From Neoceratodus forsteri (Eukaryota > Chordata > Ceratodontiformes > Ceratodontidae): a stretch of DNA of 64,000 nucleotides. The notes beneath the pieces were generated by a model, which worked only from the letters and a program-made list of their open reading frames with translations, had not been told where the DNA came from and did no database searches. Both the position numbers and the translations under genes were made by a program. Positions 30,451 through 41,439 of this stretch are shown in pieces; position 1 is the stretch's first letter, and each line of letters starts with the position of its first letter. The stretch lies in contig CM028129.1 in the NCBI GenBank assembly GCA_016271365.2, forward strand, positions 1,003,483,501 through 1,003,547,500, written 5' to 3'.

Positions 30451-32445
30451 TGTAAACAAGCGTTCAGCTTGGTGTGCCACTTCTGGTTAAACAATTGAAA
30501 ACAAAACTACATACAATGTACAGCCCTGTTGCATAAAGAAAATATGCAGGGAGGACCTCCTGTGATACATGATTTGTGTACACCTGTGCTGTTTGACCTT
30601 GGACACCAGGATCCGGATTCACAAAACATTGTGAAACTAAGTCCCACTTCATAGGTCCAGTTGTTGCTGAAAATCTCTGCAGCTGTGGAGATTTGTATTC
30701 ACAGTCTGCCACAGCCGTGGGAGATGTTTTTATTCCCCCTGATATTATTAAAACAGCTTTTATAACTAATTTTGTAATTAATTACTCAATAAACAATGGT
30801 TGCCACACATCATTTTATAACATTTCTTCCATTTAGGTTACCATTTGAATATACATACTATATTCTCACTGTGTATCTAGTAGGTTGGTGCTATCGCATG
30901 TTTCTGATGGTAAACAGCATGGCACCCACCAAGATATAAGTAAGCTATAAGACACGACAAGGTGTGGATAGTAATGTGATCACCACGTGCCCAGGGGCAT
31001 CATGAGGCAGAAGGCCACAGGCCAAGTGCCTTATTGCCCCCCTGGAAGTGCAACGATCACACTACTACCCACACCCTGAATTGTTTTATTACACTTATCA
31101 TATGGCATTTTGAAATCAAATACAGTATCAGACACATAGTATGCATTTTAAAAGGCAGATTAGTTTATTTGTGGCCCATGGATCATTAAGCTGAAGAGGT
31201 AGTTCCAAAACAGGGGTGATTGGGGTGGGGATATTGGGTCTGCTGTGAAGGCTCTGTGTGTGAGAGGAACTCATTATGTGTTCTGTACATGGTGGCAAAG
31301 AGGTGCTTTTGTTCATAATGAGGTTTTCTGGATTTTGGTAATATTCTGGCTGTGTTTTCTACTACTGTGTGGAAAGTGTGATTTGTAGCTAGTTTTATTC
31401 ATTCATTTTGTTACTTTCAGCAGCAGTTCCAAAGCCCTGAGCCACAGTATTGGTTTTTCATGTAACATCAACTGGGTAACAGGTTTGGATAGTAATTTCA
31501 GTCAGAGGGACTCTTTCATGGAAGGTACACTGTTGATCGCAGTAAAGCAGCAGCTCGTCAATGGTAATTTCATTAGTGATGATGTCATCACTGACATTTA
31601 CAAAGTGCTTTTTCTTTCATGGGGAAACATACTGACAGAACAACACTTTGTTTCAGTGCTGTATTGATTTTCTTTATAGATTCGTGCAGCATCAGTATCT
31701 GTGGTACTACAGCTAGATACTTTACTGGTATGGAGAGTTTTGATCGAGATACTGCCACAGGACAGTCTGAGGCATTGCGTACATGAATGAAATCAGTACT
31801 CATAGTTGCATCTGCAGCAGGAGCAGACACTCCTCTTTTTTCAAGTATATGACTAATCAGTCTTTGGGAAATAATGAAACAGGCTGTCCAGTTTACACAG
31901 TTCAAAATTCACATCAGGGAGATCCAACATTTTTTATTTACTTTTACAGGATTGTGTTAATTTGGGGAAAACAATGGTGGCTGTTTTGAATTATATAGGA
32001 CATGAGGCACAGTGATACTTTTTTTTTGTAATTGGGCACATTAGATGGGACTTGTTGCTGCTGTTGGTAATAATGCCATCTACCAACGGGCAGCAGCCAA
32101 CCAGATATTAGATTTCACTGCTGCCATATGATAATCTTTTTATTCACTGTGGGTGTGGCATAGGAGCTGGAACTTTTAAAAACTTTTAAATCACATATAT
32201 CAGTTAAGGAATGAAAGAAAATTAAAAGAAAAATAGATATATTAATATATTTATGAGAAATATATTATTGTTGAAAACAGCACATAGTGACAAGCAAATA
32301 CTACAGCTTTAAGTCCCAAAATTAAAAGATATTGCTTAGAAATATGACCTTTTTTTGAATTTATTTATTTATTAATTGATTGATTGTTTGACCAGAAAGT
32401 GGGCTGGGTCACATGGGCCTGCTGTCAGCCATGCCTGAGTTTCAG
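30451..32445. other. Unassigned, no gene seen
   Basis: About 2 kb with no recognised element. A 105-codon minus-strand frame (31588-31905) has no motif I know. A 16-base inverted pair with a 2-base centre (AGTGATGA-TG-TCATCACT) lies near 31575. Confidence 0.3.
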
Positions 32446-32449
32446 AAGC

Positions 32450-34152
32450 GACATAGGTACAGGGAGGATGGGGGTGTTAGGTGTTGTGGGTCAACCTTGA
32501 ATCTGGAAACAGAGTCACCATATGCATGGGAGTGGTATACAGGTCTTTGAAACAGTGAGCAGACATAGATAAAGAGATGTTGGATGACATAGACAAAATG
32601 GCTAAGCAGGGGGAGGTGGTGCTGGTGGGGGACTATAATCTGTCAGATGTAGAGTGGAGCCTATCTGCTGCACTCTACAGTGGACACCTGTGCTGCTAGG
32701 AGCTAGGAGCAGAGACATATTGGACTCCCTGCAGGGGGCATTCCTCAGGCAGCTGGTCAGTGAACCCACCTGGGGAAGGGCAATACTGGACCTGGCACTT
32801 ACAAACAAGGACAGTGTGGTGGATGTTAGATTGGGGAGTCATCTGGGAACCAGTGACCATCGCATAGTATGGTTTAATATAAGAACAATAGCAAATCCAG
32901 CTGCACAAGGGTGAGGGTCCTGGATTTCTGAAGGGATGACTCTACAAAGATGGGGGAGTGCATCTGAGAAGACCTGGTGGGGGGAGATGTTGGGGAGGGG
33001 TGGGGAAAATGGTCCAAAATAAAAGAGAGCATAGTAAAGGCTACAAACCTGTACGTCAGGCAAATAAGCAAAAGCAGAAGGAGGAGGAAACACTTATGGT
33101 CTTTGAGGGAAGTAGCAGAAAAGGTAAAGGCAAAAACAGTGGCATTCAGAAGGTATAAGGAGACCCAGAGAGAGAGAGGACAGAGAAGTGTATCTGGGGG
33201 AATGGAGAGAGGCTGGCAAGGCAGAAAAGGAGTGCAAACATGCCAGCTGAGGAAAGAAGATCACTGACAATATCAAAGGAGGACAAGACATTTTTCAGGT
33301 ATATCAGTGAGAAAAGGAAGATCAAGGGAGGGATTGCATGGTTAATAAAGGAGGCAGGGGCTATACGGAGGAGGACCAAGAAAAGGTAAATATCTTAGAC
33401 ACATATTTCTGCTCAGTATTCACAGCTGAGGGAGAAGGGGAGGAACCACACGTAAGCACCAAAAGAGGGGGGGGATGAACACCAGTCCCTTTTTTGAGGA
33501 GAGAGTCAGGAAAGCACTCGCTAATCTGAGGGTAGACAAGGCCATGGGACCCGACGGGTTTCATCTGAGAGTGTTAAAGGAACTCAGGGAAGTGCTAGCT
33601 GCACCCTGTGACAGACTTGTTTAACAGTTCACTGGAGACCAGTGTGGTCATGGAGGACTGGAGAAGGGCAGATGTAGTCCCACTTCACAAAAGTTGTAAC
33701 AAGGAGGAAGCAGGAAATTACAGGCCTGTCAGCCTGACATCTGTAGTAGGGAAATTGATATAAACACTATTTAAGGAAAAAATCATAGAACACCTGGAAT
33801 CCAATGAACTGCAGTACCCAAGGCAGCATGGCATTATGGAGGGGAGGTCATGCCAAACAAATCTGACAGATTTTTTTGACTGGGTAACCAGGGTGTTAGA
33901 TTTGGGGGCGGTAGTGGATGTGGCTTACTTGAACTTCAGCAAGACCTTTGACACCATTCCACATAGAAGGCTGGTAAACAAGTTGGGCAGCATGCGGGTG
34001 AGCAATAAGGTAGTAACCTGTACAACAAACTGGTTAGGAGATAAGAGGCAGAGGGTGGTTGTAAATGGTGTTCGCTCTGAGGAGGTGAGAGTGACCAGTG
34101 AGGGGCTACAAGGGTCAGTACTGGGGCCAGTCCTCCTCACTGTCTTCATTGG
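32450..34152 (+). mobile_element. CR1 LINE, left part (split by insertion)
   Basis: This holds the endonuclease, linker and first half of a CR1 reverse transcriptase, breaking off in TVFIG at 34152. The matching right part resumes at 37206 and runs to the CR1 3' end TTCTACATTTCTATG at 38141-38155. The combined length without the insert is about 2.65 kb, a 5'-truncated copy. Confidence 0.85.
32480..34152 (+). pseudogene. CR1 ORF2 part 1: endonuclease and reverse transcriptase start
   Basis: GGVVLVGDYNLSDVEW-like residues near 32610-32655 give the GDxNxxDxxW block. Then come RDILDSLQGAFLRQLVSEPT, AILDLALTNKDSVVDVRLGS and HLGTSDHRIVWFNI, with the SDH motif intact. The linker and ISEKRK segment run to about 33400. 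The reverse transcriptase has GNYRPVSLTSVVGKLI near 33715-33760 and SCQTNLTDFFDWVTRVLDLG, then DVAYLNFSKTFDTIPHRRLV (LDFSKAFD altered to LNFSKTFD, losing the first metal-binding Asp) and SEGLQGSVLGPVLL (GVPQG changed to GLQG). Several frameshifts are present. Confidence 0.8.
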
Positions 34153-37100
34153 TGTAACCAGCCAGTGCCTGGGGTTACTAGGATCCCATCAGTTTTAGAT
34201 CAGGCAGGTAGCCTGGGCAGTTCCAGAGGGTTTAAAACTCTCTGCAAAACATTATGTAACCCCCCTGCAAATGGGGGTTCCCAAAAGACTTCCAAGAGCT
34301 TGCTTGAATGCTCCAAGCCTGAATGGTGTTTGGCGTTTAAGCCATTTATCAGTGAGTGTTTTTAGAGCGTCTGGTACTGTCTCTTTAAGAGCTGTCTGCT
34401 TGCAGACATAATTAGTTTGTATGGGGACTGTGTGCTTCTCTGTTTGAGTACCACCGAGCTGCTGCCAATTCACTCCATTTTGCAGTCACTAGGAGTGCAA
34501 AGGAACCTATCTGAAAGATGTAACTGTTTGCCAGAAATCATTTACAGTAATAATGAAATTACAGTTTGTCTAACCTGCTTTCTTTGCAGTCAGAACTGTG
34601 TCTGCCTAGTTCCCATTCTGGTTTTGAACGCTGAACTGGACCAATCAGTGTGGGTAAGCTAGCTCTAAATGGTGCCTTGGACGAATCAGAACTTGGACTC
34701 ATAATCTGAGCCAACCACAAGAGGATTGTATGGGCAGTGACTCTGGGAGATGTAGTTTAGACTTGCGCCTTTTGGACCAACAGCAGCAGTCTATTGTGAG
34801 TGACAGCCAATCCAGTCAAGAACTGGGAGGAACTCAAAGGAAGTGCCAGTTTTGTCTGTTGGGAGTTTCAGTTGAGCTTTGGCAGTGAAGGGAAAGGAAC
34901 CCTGTGCTCCTTCAGTACTGATTGTGATCAAAAACATGTGAGGTCCAGAGTTCGGTCTGCAGCTTATTACGACTGAATCCGTCCTGTGAAGAGAATCAAA
35001 GGATATCTGAAGAGTAGAAACCAGGCTCACCCTGTAGAAGACTGGAGGAATTGCTGAAAATTGCACTCGGTCTGTCAGGAACTGAATCTGCTGTGTGTCT
35101 CCCGGTATTGTGCAGTAATTGCGATCGGGATACAGATGCAGCCTGCCTGGTATAGTGCTTTCTTTTACCATATAAATGTGTGAAGAGGTTTGTGTACCTC
35201 AAGTGAATCCTGCTGCCATTAAGTGACTTTTGCCTGTGACTGTTTACCATATAAATGTGTGAGAGTCTCTTGGAGCTCAAGAGTAGCCTGCTGACATTGA
35301 AGGACCCTATCTTATTTGGAGGTCGTGAGTACTAATTCAGGGTCGCTCCCTGTTGAATTGCCACATTAAATCCAAATGGAATTACTGTACTGCTGACTGT
35401 TTAATTCTCCTTTTCTCTGTGTGAAAGGGCCCCTACCAGCTGCCACGGTTTGGACTAGCCACTAGGGCTTGGGTACCCAGGGACAGTAACTGATAGGGAT
35501 AGGCCTGTGCACAGAGCCATAGGTAGATGAGTAGAGTGATACGCTAATTAACCTGATTTTCCCTGTCCTTGTTATATCCCCCTAAATAAATCAGATCTGC
35601 TTGTTTCAGCAAAGTTATACTGCCTGAGGTATTTGTCTATGTTAAAGTACTGTACTGTGATTGTTGCACTGTATCTTATTTCACAGGAGGTCCCAGTGCC
35701 GAACCAGTCCTGGGGGTAAGTGTATACTGTAAAGGTAATTCTGATATATTGTGTGGGCCACTAGTGGGAAGAAAGGGGGGTTGCAGTGTCCCAGAGGGCT
35801 GTGACCAAGTTAGTTTAACTATTGTAAACCCTGACCTCTGGGTGGAGGCACCCGCCATTGGATCCAGGCCCCTCAACCTGTTAGTGGCAAATCAGGCAGG
35901 GGTAGTAGCCCCTGAGATAGCGCCATCTAGGGGTTACAATTACATCATCACCTGCTGAGCTCTACTGGGTAGGGGATGATGTGATGAAATTCAGAACTCT
36001 CTCAGCAGCATAAGTCTCAGTGCTTTGCTAATGCTGGTCTTCTGTGAGTCAGTCTGTAGTTGGAGTCTGGAGAGTGAAATTGAGAGTTCTACAGGGTGCT
36101 TTGCTAAAGGCCACCTGTCAGAGGGAAGGACTTTCAGTTTGTTATTTTACACCCTAGTACAGTAACCAGTGGCCAATTTTGTGGGACATGGTGGCTACCA
36201 GATCCTGTGAAGCACTGAGGGGGTGAAAATTTTCTGAAAAGGAGAAATGGAACTGAAGGTTCAGTGAGTACTTTGGGGCAACCATCAAAAGACTGTGAGA
36301 ACTATCAGAACTGCTCAGAATGTAGAGAGTGTGTGTTTACAAACTAAAAGCTATGTATTTTGTGTGAGAACTATGGAGTTTAAGTGTTCTTAACAAATGC
36401 CCGAGGTGGGGTGGCACATCATGCTGTTAAGTACAAGGTTCATTTGTTGTTCATGAGGGTTGGCTGGTGCCTGGCTAGGAGCCCATCAAGGCTAGGATAC
36501 AGGTACTCAGGACCTTTTTATACAAAGAATGTGCTGCAAGAACATCTCTTGGATCCCTTGTGTGGCTAGAGAATCCTGTTTTTCCTAAAAGTAATGGCAG
36601 AGAGAGGCTAGCTTTGGCCAGAGTGAGCTGACCTCTCATTCCAGGTATAAAGGGGACCTAACAGGTTACAAGGAAGGGTCTAAGGTGTTAACTTAGTTCA
36701 CCTAGTGGTGCTCGAATTTAGTGCTGTGGCAAGATCCACTGTAAATGCACTGGTAATGTTCAGAGATCCCTAATCACAGGGATGGACGTCTGTGGGAAAT
36801 GTTTTTGTGAAAAGTCTCAGTACTGCTGAAAAAGTTGTGAAATATTTTTGAATGCTGCAAGTGTGTCATCTGTTTCAAACAGCTACAAGCCTGAGGGGCA
36901 CCCCCGTATTTCTGTTAACACTCTGTCAGGAATAAAGCCATATAGTAAAATCCCAGTTTCTGGTTGCAGACATTCCATCTCTAAGTGAACTGTGTGAGTT
37001 TTTAGGGCCCCCACAGATAGGAGACATACCATAGCCCTGACATCTCTCACCGAACCTGGGCAAAAATAGAAATGTTGTTTTGTGCCCTTCCCCCTGACCT

Positions 37101-37205
37101 CTGAGATGCTCAAGCCAGGTGTTGCCCTAATGCCAGGGGTGATACCTTTTCAGCCAACTGTGGTTGCTGCCTTGTTGGAGTACAAAAAGGGGGGCCTGGG
37201 TTATG
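34153..37205. mobile_element. Outer LTR-like element inside the CR1, carrying a second one
   Basis: CR1 homology stops at 34152 and resumes at 37206-37210. The insert begins TGTAACCAG and ends CTGGGTTATG (compare CTGGTTACA, the inverse of the start). Flanks TTGG (34149-34152) and CTAG (37206-37209) could be a 4-bp duplication with two transitions. Without the inner element the length is about 1.37 kb. No coding region is seen, so a solo LTR is the simplest reading; a non-autonomous DNA element is possible. The terminal match is weaker than for the inner element. Confidence 0.5.
34255..35938. mobile_element. Inner solo-LTR-like element with ATTA duplication
   Basis: It starts TGTAACCCC and ends GGGGTTACA, a 9-bp perfect inverted terminus with TG...CA ends. 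The exact 4-bp repeat ATTA flanks it at 34251-34254 and 35939-35942. AATAAA lies at 35585-35590, about 350 bp before the end, as in LTRs with a long R/U5. The length is 1684 bp with no gag, protease, polymerase or envelope frame. The best reading is a solo LTR left by recombination. Family (Gypsy or endogenous retrovirus) cannot be decided without the coding region. Confidence 0.65.
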
Positions 37206-37975
37206 CTAGTGACATAGAGGAACTGGAAGGGAAGGTCTGCCTCTTTGTGGATGACACCAAAATCTTCAACAAGGTGGACACTCTGGAGGGGGTGCAAAGG
37301 ATGGAAAGAGACTTTAAATGATTGGAGGAGTGGTCACAAATTTTGCAGCTATGGTTTAATGCAGAAAACTGCAAAATAATGCACTTGGGTCACAGAAACC
37401 CAGGGGTGCAGTACAAAATGGGGGGAAAGATACAAGCAGTGACCAGGAAGGAAAGAAACCTGGGGTAATCATATCAGATGACCTGAAGGTGACCAGACAA
37501 TGTGACAAAATGATCGGGGGAGCGAGTGGGATGCTGGGATGTATAGGTAGGGGTATTACCAGCTTGAGGAGGGAAGTGGTGTTGCCACTATATAGGTCTT
37601 TAGTATGATTGCACCTGGAGTACTGTGTCCAGTTTTGGAGGCCACATCTCTGGAAGGACATAGACAGGATGGAGGCTGTCCAAAGGAGTGCTACCAAGAT
37701 ATTACAGAGTCTATATCAAATGTCCTATGAGGAGAAGCTAAATGAATTAAACATGTACAACCTGGAGAAGTGGAGGGCGAGGGGCAATATGATCGAGACC
37801 TTTACCTCACAGTGGTGAATAAGATACAAGTGGGAGGTATGTTTCAGAGGAAAGGGTGCTCCAGAACAAGGGGCTATGATATGAAGCTGGAGAGGGGGAG
37901 GTTTAGGAGAGATGTGAGGAAATACTTCTTTACAGAAAGGGTGGTGGTCTTCAAGCGGAAGTTATGGGAGTGAAA
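37206..37975 (+). pseudogene. CR1 ORF2 part 2: reverse transcriptase end and C-terminus
   Basis: LEGKVCLFVDDTKIFNKVDT contains FVDD at 37244-37255, an acceptable variant of the FADD active site. LQLWFNAENCKIMHLGHRNP follows a stop at 37320, then [54 protein letters not shown] and VQRSATKILQSL. The last part has RTRGYDMKLERGRFRRDVRK and YFFTERVVVF. The frame is broken at least three times. Confidence 0.8.
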
Positions 37976-38155
37976 ACAGTGATGGGATTCAAAAAAGCCT
38001 AGGATAAGTACAAGGGAGTCATAAGGGATAGGTAAGGGGTGGCAGCGAAAATGCCGTAGACCTGGAGCGGTATATAGTGTAATCAATGCAACAAAAAAGG
38101 GTATATTTGAAGGGCCATGTGGCCCTTATCTACTGTCAGCTTCTACATTTCTATG
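37206..38155 (+). mobile_element. CR1 LINE, right part (split by insertion)
   Basis: The continuation of the copy at 32450-34152. It starts in SDIEELEGKVCLFVDDTKIF and ends with the CR1 3' signature TTCTACATTTCTATG. Confidence 0.85.
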
Positions 38156-38210
38156 AATTTACATACTTACGTGGAGCAATTTATTCATTTACTTAACTAT
38201 TTTTGTATTT

Positions 38211-38226
38211 CAAAGGGTTTACCAGA
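38211..38226 (+). repeat. Left target-site duplication of the L1-type element
   Basis: CAAAGGGTTTACCAGA matches 48523-48539 with one substitution and one inserted base. It sits directly before the GGGGGCTTGG start. Confidence 0.65.
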
Positions 38227-38359
38227 GGGGGCTTGGCCAAGCCAGGGAGCTAGATGGATGTGTGAAGGAAGAGCTTCATCCCATTCAGTACATATTTTGC
38301 TCTATTTTAATATAACAAGTGTGGATTCTGGGAGTGAAACAAGGAAATTAAATCGCTAG

Positions 38360-39350
38360 ATGGTCAGCTCAAACAAATCATCGAAAAAGCAATCGCGGCT
38401 TCCTTTTAGGCTAGTGGGAGACCCAGTAAACTCACTGGGCCCAGAACACCTGCTGACGCTCTTGGCTGCCAAGTCCATGGTAGATGACTCACCAGAGTGC
38501 ACACTCGCAATGGCTGCAGTGGCCTCTTCTTCCTCAACCCAAATGACCCCAAATATAGAGAAATTATTTGCAAGCCTTAAATATGACCTCACTACTCAAA
38601 TGAGGGCTGGATTTGAAAATATAAACTCTCAACTAACGCACCTGCAGCAAACCATAAACTCCATGAGTGATACAGTGGAAGAGCATGAAAGCCATAAATT
38701 GAGGAAATGGAATCCAGATTGAGTGCTCAGGAGGATGTTCAAAACCGTTCGGACCCTCTGCTAAGGCAAGCCTTACAAGAGATTGAAATGTTAAAAGTGA
38801 TATTGGATGACCATGAAAATAGGGAGCGTCATTGTAATGTGTGGCTGGTTGGGCTCCCAGAGAGCTTCCAGGGGAGAGATTGTGTGGGCTATATGCAGAA
38901 ACTACTGGTCTCTACACTACAACTGCCCAAGGGTAATACACTGGAAATCCAGCGAGCCCATAGATCCTCAGGGAGACGGCTGGGGAAAAATGAACGCCCA
39001 AGACACATGCTAGTTAAGTTTTTGAGGTACCAAGACAGGCAGTGGGTCTTGGCAGCTGCCCATAAGATCAATTACATTATGGTCAATGGGAATAAGATGG
39101 GCATTTTTCCCTGACTTCTCCTGGTGACTCAGCAGGAGAAGCAAGCCTTTGCGGAGGTGAAGAAGAAACTGCACACCATTGACTCCCTTTTCCCTTGTGT
39201 AACCAGCAAAATTAATCATATGGGCTAAGGACAAATCTTCCAAGTCTTTCACGGATCTGAATGTGGCCCTTGCTTATGTACAAGCTGAAGTGGAGAACCT
39301 GAGGAACACTGGAAGCAGTTCAAAGAAGTCTACTACTAGAGCAGGGCATT
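38360..39350 (+). pseudogene. L1-type ORF1 (RNA-binding chaperone)
   Basis: The N-terminal part (120 codons) ends with FENINSQLTHLQQTINSMSD, a coiled-coil-like stretch. After a frameshift at about 38715 comes LRQALQEIEMLKVILDDHEN, RERHCNVWLVGLPES (the RRxNxRIxGLPE block), LEIQRAHRSS (IxRAHR) and RPRHMLVKFLRYQDRQWVLA. The RRM-like and C-terminal domains of L1 ORF1 show exactly these blocks. L1 ORF1 proteins form trimers that bind the element RNA. A stop after IFPDF at 39112 and further shifts end the frame; about 80 degraded codons continue to near 39350. Confidence 0.8.
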
Positions 39351-40829
39351 TTCTGAGGTACTGATTTATATATACTCCTGGGACTTCTCAAGTGGGTGGG
39401 GCAGGGGAGGCTGTAATCTCACAGCCCACAATGGGATCATCCTGGCCTATCAGGGCTGGATGGTGGGAACTCCCCCTGCCTCCCTTCCCACTGGGGGAGC
39501 GCTATATTTGACACTTCAGGGACCGCTCCTTTTTGCACTTATTATTTTGGGCATTGCTGTTGACCTGTTTGGCTTGGCTTTGAAAATATTGGACTGGAGA
39601 AGGATGATAGAATACTTGACTACTGAACTTTACCGCGTGCTGCTCGCTCTCCTATTCTGTGGTCCCAGCTAACACTTTAATAAGGACTGAGACAAACTGA
39701 CCACATCTCTGCTATGAGTGATGGACTAGAGACTTTATCCAAGGTTCCCCAGAAAGTGTATTTTATAAGCTTCTTTGATTATTATTAGGGGGGAGTCCTT
39801 GGTCTGCTTGCTAGTGGTCTAAGAACACTGGGTAAAACCACCACGTACATTTTGGTGGGAAAACTCTGCTAAGAACCTCAAGAAGAGGGGATTTTAGTAA
39901 GTGGTAGGGGATGACTCAATGTGGACCTAGGAGATGATCAGGACTCAGGGTGGGTTACTGAGGTGCAAAACTGAATCAGGGAGGAGAGTGATTATGCACA
40001 TTTTTTGGCTATTGAAGGGGTTTGCATATTATTTTCCACACTATAAAGCATCTTAAACTTAAGGTAAGCAATGGAGCGGGGTGGGTATCCTGGGAGGTGG
40101 GGCGTGGTGGGATTGATGAATTACACAGACCAAACAACAGGAAACTACTCTCTTTTTTTATTTGGGAGAGAAATGCTTAAAACTGAGGGACAAAAGTGTA
40201 CTCAGAGGGTAATACTGTGACACGCATTGGTTGGGGAAGGGGGATACACCCCAAGGCACAAACCCATGTGTCCTGGGGAGGGTGGTTCTACCACTCCCTC
40301 TGGGCGATCTCTCATAAATGTGGTGATCGAACCAAGGATAAGAGCATACATGTACTGGTGGATTGCTGTCACCGACCAGTGCTTTGTTCTCAAGTCGGAG
40401 CCCCCTTTTTTTTTTCCTCTCGGCTCTGGTGGAATGGTTAAATATGGAGCTTTTCATTCACTTTGTTTATTATTGACCAAAATCTGGATGGGACTTTCTG
40501 GCTCCACCATGAAAAGGAGACATCATGGGGAAGAACTTCATTCAGCGAAGCTGTTGGGTTGCGGATGGTAGGGGGGTGCTAGAGTATATTGGGGTTTACT
40601 GTTATTGCTCTTTCTAGTTTTGGGAAGTTGGGTGAAGTTTGTGGGCAATTATATTCTTCTGGGTGGAGGTATGGTAGGTAAGGTTCATGTTGTCTTATGG
40701 GGGGTTGTTTGTTCATTGTTGTGTATGTACGTATGTACTATCTTGTTTGTTTTAAGAAAACAGTTTCTGGTAGTACGAAGGCTTACAGCAGCACAATCTT
40801 TCACTGGGAAATTGTATTGCAGGTTGTTC
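39351..40829. other. Space between L1-type ORF1 and ORF2, no gene recognised
   Basis: About 1.5 kb with CTCCTGGGACTTCTCAAGTG near 39373, a phrase-like G-rich spacer seen between L1 ORFs, followed by anonymous sequence. It is longer than usual for an L1 inter-ORF region, so an unrecognised insertion may be included. Confidence 0.35.
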
Positions 40830-41415
40830 AGATAGAGGCCAGCCCAGTGGCACTGAGGGCTGAGGCGCTGGATGCCATACCTTGAGCCACACTGTCAACC
40901 TGGGTTCGGTGATGGACTTCGGTAGCCGGGAGTCGGCAGGGGAGGGAGAGGATGGAGCTTCCGGAGGACAGCTCTCCTCTCCCTGGGGAGGGATCCTGGG
41001 ATGCTCGGTGCCCTGAAGACCCCTTATGGAGATCGGGGGTACTACAGGTACACTTGTGGATGTAAGGGGAGGAGTGCGGAAGATGCCAGCAGGGCAGCCG
41101 TGCACAGGCGTCATTGCACGCCGGACTCCAAGGGGGGGAACCAGGAAAAATAAGGGCAAAAGCCCCTGGTGGCTGGATGACGCGATGGCTAGTCTCCTGG
41201 AGCAGACACTCCACATGCTCAGTGCTGGCCTCGATCCCGACCTTACGCCCTTGGGATACTCAGCCTCCTCCTGTATGGGCAGCAGGAGAGGAGGGGATTC
41301 TGATCCTGATACTTTGGTCAGAGATGTGGTTCAGGTGAGTGGTTAGGAGTGGACGCCAAGTGAGCCAGCCTGAGAGATGCTCCGGACCATCAGGAGAGAA
41401 ACAAAGTTAAAAAAA
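40830..41415 (+). mobile_element. Possible SINE-like insertion in the L1
   Basis: CAGTGGCACTGAGGGCTGAG (box-A-like) and AACCTGGGTTCGGTGATGG (box-B-like) suggest a tRNA-derived head at 40845-40915. A GC-rich body without a domain and an A-rich stretch (AAAGTTAAAAAAAAAG) at 41403-41418 follow. The L1 endonuclease starts just after. The whole block interrupts the usual ORF1-ORF2 spacing. The body could equally be unrelated DNA. Confidence 0.35.
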
Positions 41416-41439
41416 AAGTTTGCTCAGATATACTATCAA

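Noticed and set aside
31588..31905. A 105-codon minus-strand frame as a possible transposase fragment
   Set aside because: No catalytic or DNA-binding motif was recognised.
40752..41216. Minus-strand Pro/Ser-rich frames of 128 and 154 codons as a host exon
   Set aside because: GC-rich block with no recognised domain, no splice-site pattern I can support, and overlapping frames of similar quality; treated as part of an insertion in the L1.
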